5,977 bases of DNA from assembly GCA_040905925.1 (NCBI GenBank), contig JBBDQO010000071.1, forward strand, positions 1 through 5,977. The letters run 5' to 3'. A program made the position numbers and the translations under genes. The notes under the pieces are model-generated. The model made no database searches, was not told where the DNA came from, and was given only the letters and a program-made list of their open reading frames with translations. Origin of the DNA: JALYNX01 sp040905925. GTDB taxonomy: Bacteria; Actinomycetota; Acidimicrobiia; Spongiisociales; ZC4RG35. Positions 5,889-5,977 of the stretch are shown piece by piece. Position 1 is the stretch's first letter, and each line of letters opens with the position of its first letter.

Positions 5889-5917
5889 GCAAGACCCCCA
5901 TCTACCAGGGGTTTTGC
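5889..5917 (-). terminator. Hairpin directly after the tRNA-Arg 3' end, candidate terminator
   Basis: GCAAGACCCC (5889-5898) and GGGGTTTTGC (5908-5917) pair over ten bases with one G-T/G-U wobble and a nine-base loop. On the minus strand the hairpin begins two bases after the encoded CCA of repeat C, where a tRNA transcript would end. No T-run follows on the minus strand. A competing shorter hairpin, CCAGG (5905-5909) with CCTGG (5917-5921), overlaps the CCA itself. Confidence 0.45.
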
Positions 5918-5975
5918 CTGGCGCGCCCGGGGCGACTCGAACACCCAACCTCCTGATCCGTAGATCTCCAAGCGG
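5906..5975 (-). repeat. tRNA-Arg(ACG)-like 3'-half repeat C with encoded CCA
   Basis: On the minus strand, 5963 down to 5919 gives loop CTACGGA (anticodon ACG), TCAGG, AGGTT, T-stem GGGTG, T-loop TTCGAGT, T-stem CGCCC (with one G-U pair), acceptor CGGGCGC, discriminator G and CCA. This is a structurally sound tRNA-Arg 3' half. Upstream, the minus strand reads CACCGCTTGGAGAT, which does not supply the CCTGA needed for the anticodon stem. It is therefore not simply an intact tRNA cut by the window edge. It matches repeat B at 51 of 55 bases (5921-5975) and repeat A at 21 of 21 (5921-5941). A probable attachment-site scar; the intact tRNA-Arg gene would be expected farther right, outside the window. 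Confidence 0.82.
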
Positions 5976-5977
5976 TG

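Noticed and set aside
5598..5963. Plus-strand open frame ending in the tRNA repeat
   Set aside because: Its end (ARGDSNTQPPDP) is just the translated tRNA-Arg fragment, a common false gene call at such repeats, and the rest is opposite the 147-residue minus-strand gene.
1989..5975. Repeats A, B and C as a CRISPR array or integron attC sites
   Set aside because: Only three copies, spaced 1-3 kb apart, of unequal length, with tRNA rather than attC architecture and no short regular spacers.
5919..5977. An intact tRNA-Arg gene on the minus strand, cut by the window edge
   Set aside because: The bases before the anticodon loop (GAGAT) cannot pair with TCAGG in a five-base anticodon stem, and they match the same foreign arm seen at repeat B, so only the 3' half is tRNA.

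Overview
The window is GC-rich, with ATG and GTG starts, TANNNT-like -10 boxes close to some start codons, and gene families common in Actinomycetota. I infer a high-GC actinobacterium, possibly of the Acidimicrobiia type often seen in metagenomes. The phylum is moderately likely and nothing finer can be supported. No rRNA, complete tRNA, CRISPR array or intact transposase is present.

Layout, left to right: the 3' part of a conserved protein of unknown function (to 857, +); an alpha/beta hydrolase (892-1848, +), probably read from a leaderless or very short-leader promoter; a 390-base gap holding a short tRNA-derived scar (repeat A); a six-helix membrane protein (2239-2844, +) with a 5' hairpin; a 503-base gap holding a longer tRNA-Arg 3'-half fragment (repeat B); a VOC/glyoxalase-fold protein (3348-3851, +) and a GMC-family flavin oxidoreductase (3891-5384, +), which look like one catabolic unit with a perfect inverted repeat in the 39-base gap between them; a convergent small gene of unknown function (5421-5864, -); and at the right edge a second tRNA-Arg 3'-half fragment (repeat C).

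The most notable structure is the set of three same-orientation fragments A, B and C. Each matches the 3' part of a class I tRNA read on the minus strand. B and C begin exactly in the anticodon loop of a tRNA-Arg(ACG)-like sequence, and they also share about 12 bases upstream that are not tRNA. That is what serial (tandem) integration of related elements at one tRNA-Arg gene would leave behind, with the VOC/GMC/small-gene block lying between two attachment scars. No intact integrase is in the window, so the mobile history is inferred.

Functionally, the hydrolase, VOC protein and GMC oxidoreductase suggest accessory metabolism of an unidentified organic substrate (ester or thioester hydrolysis, metal-dependent VOC chemistry, alcohol oxidation). 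The substrate cannot be named from the sequence.
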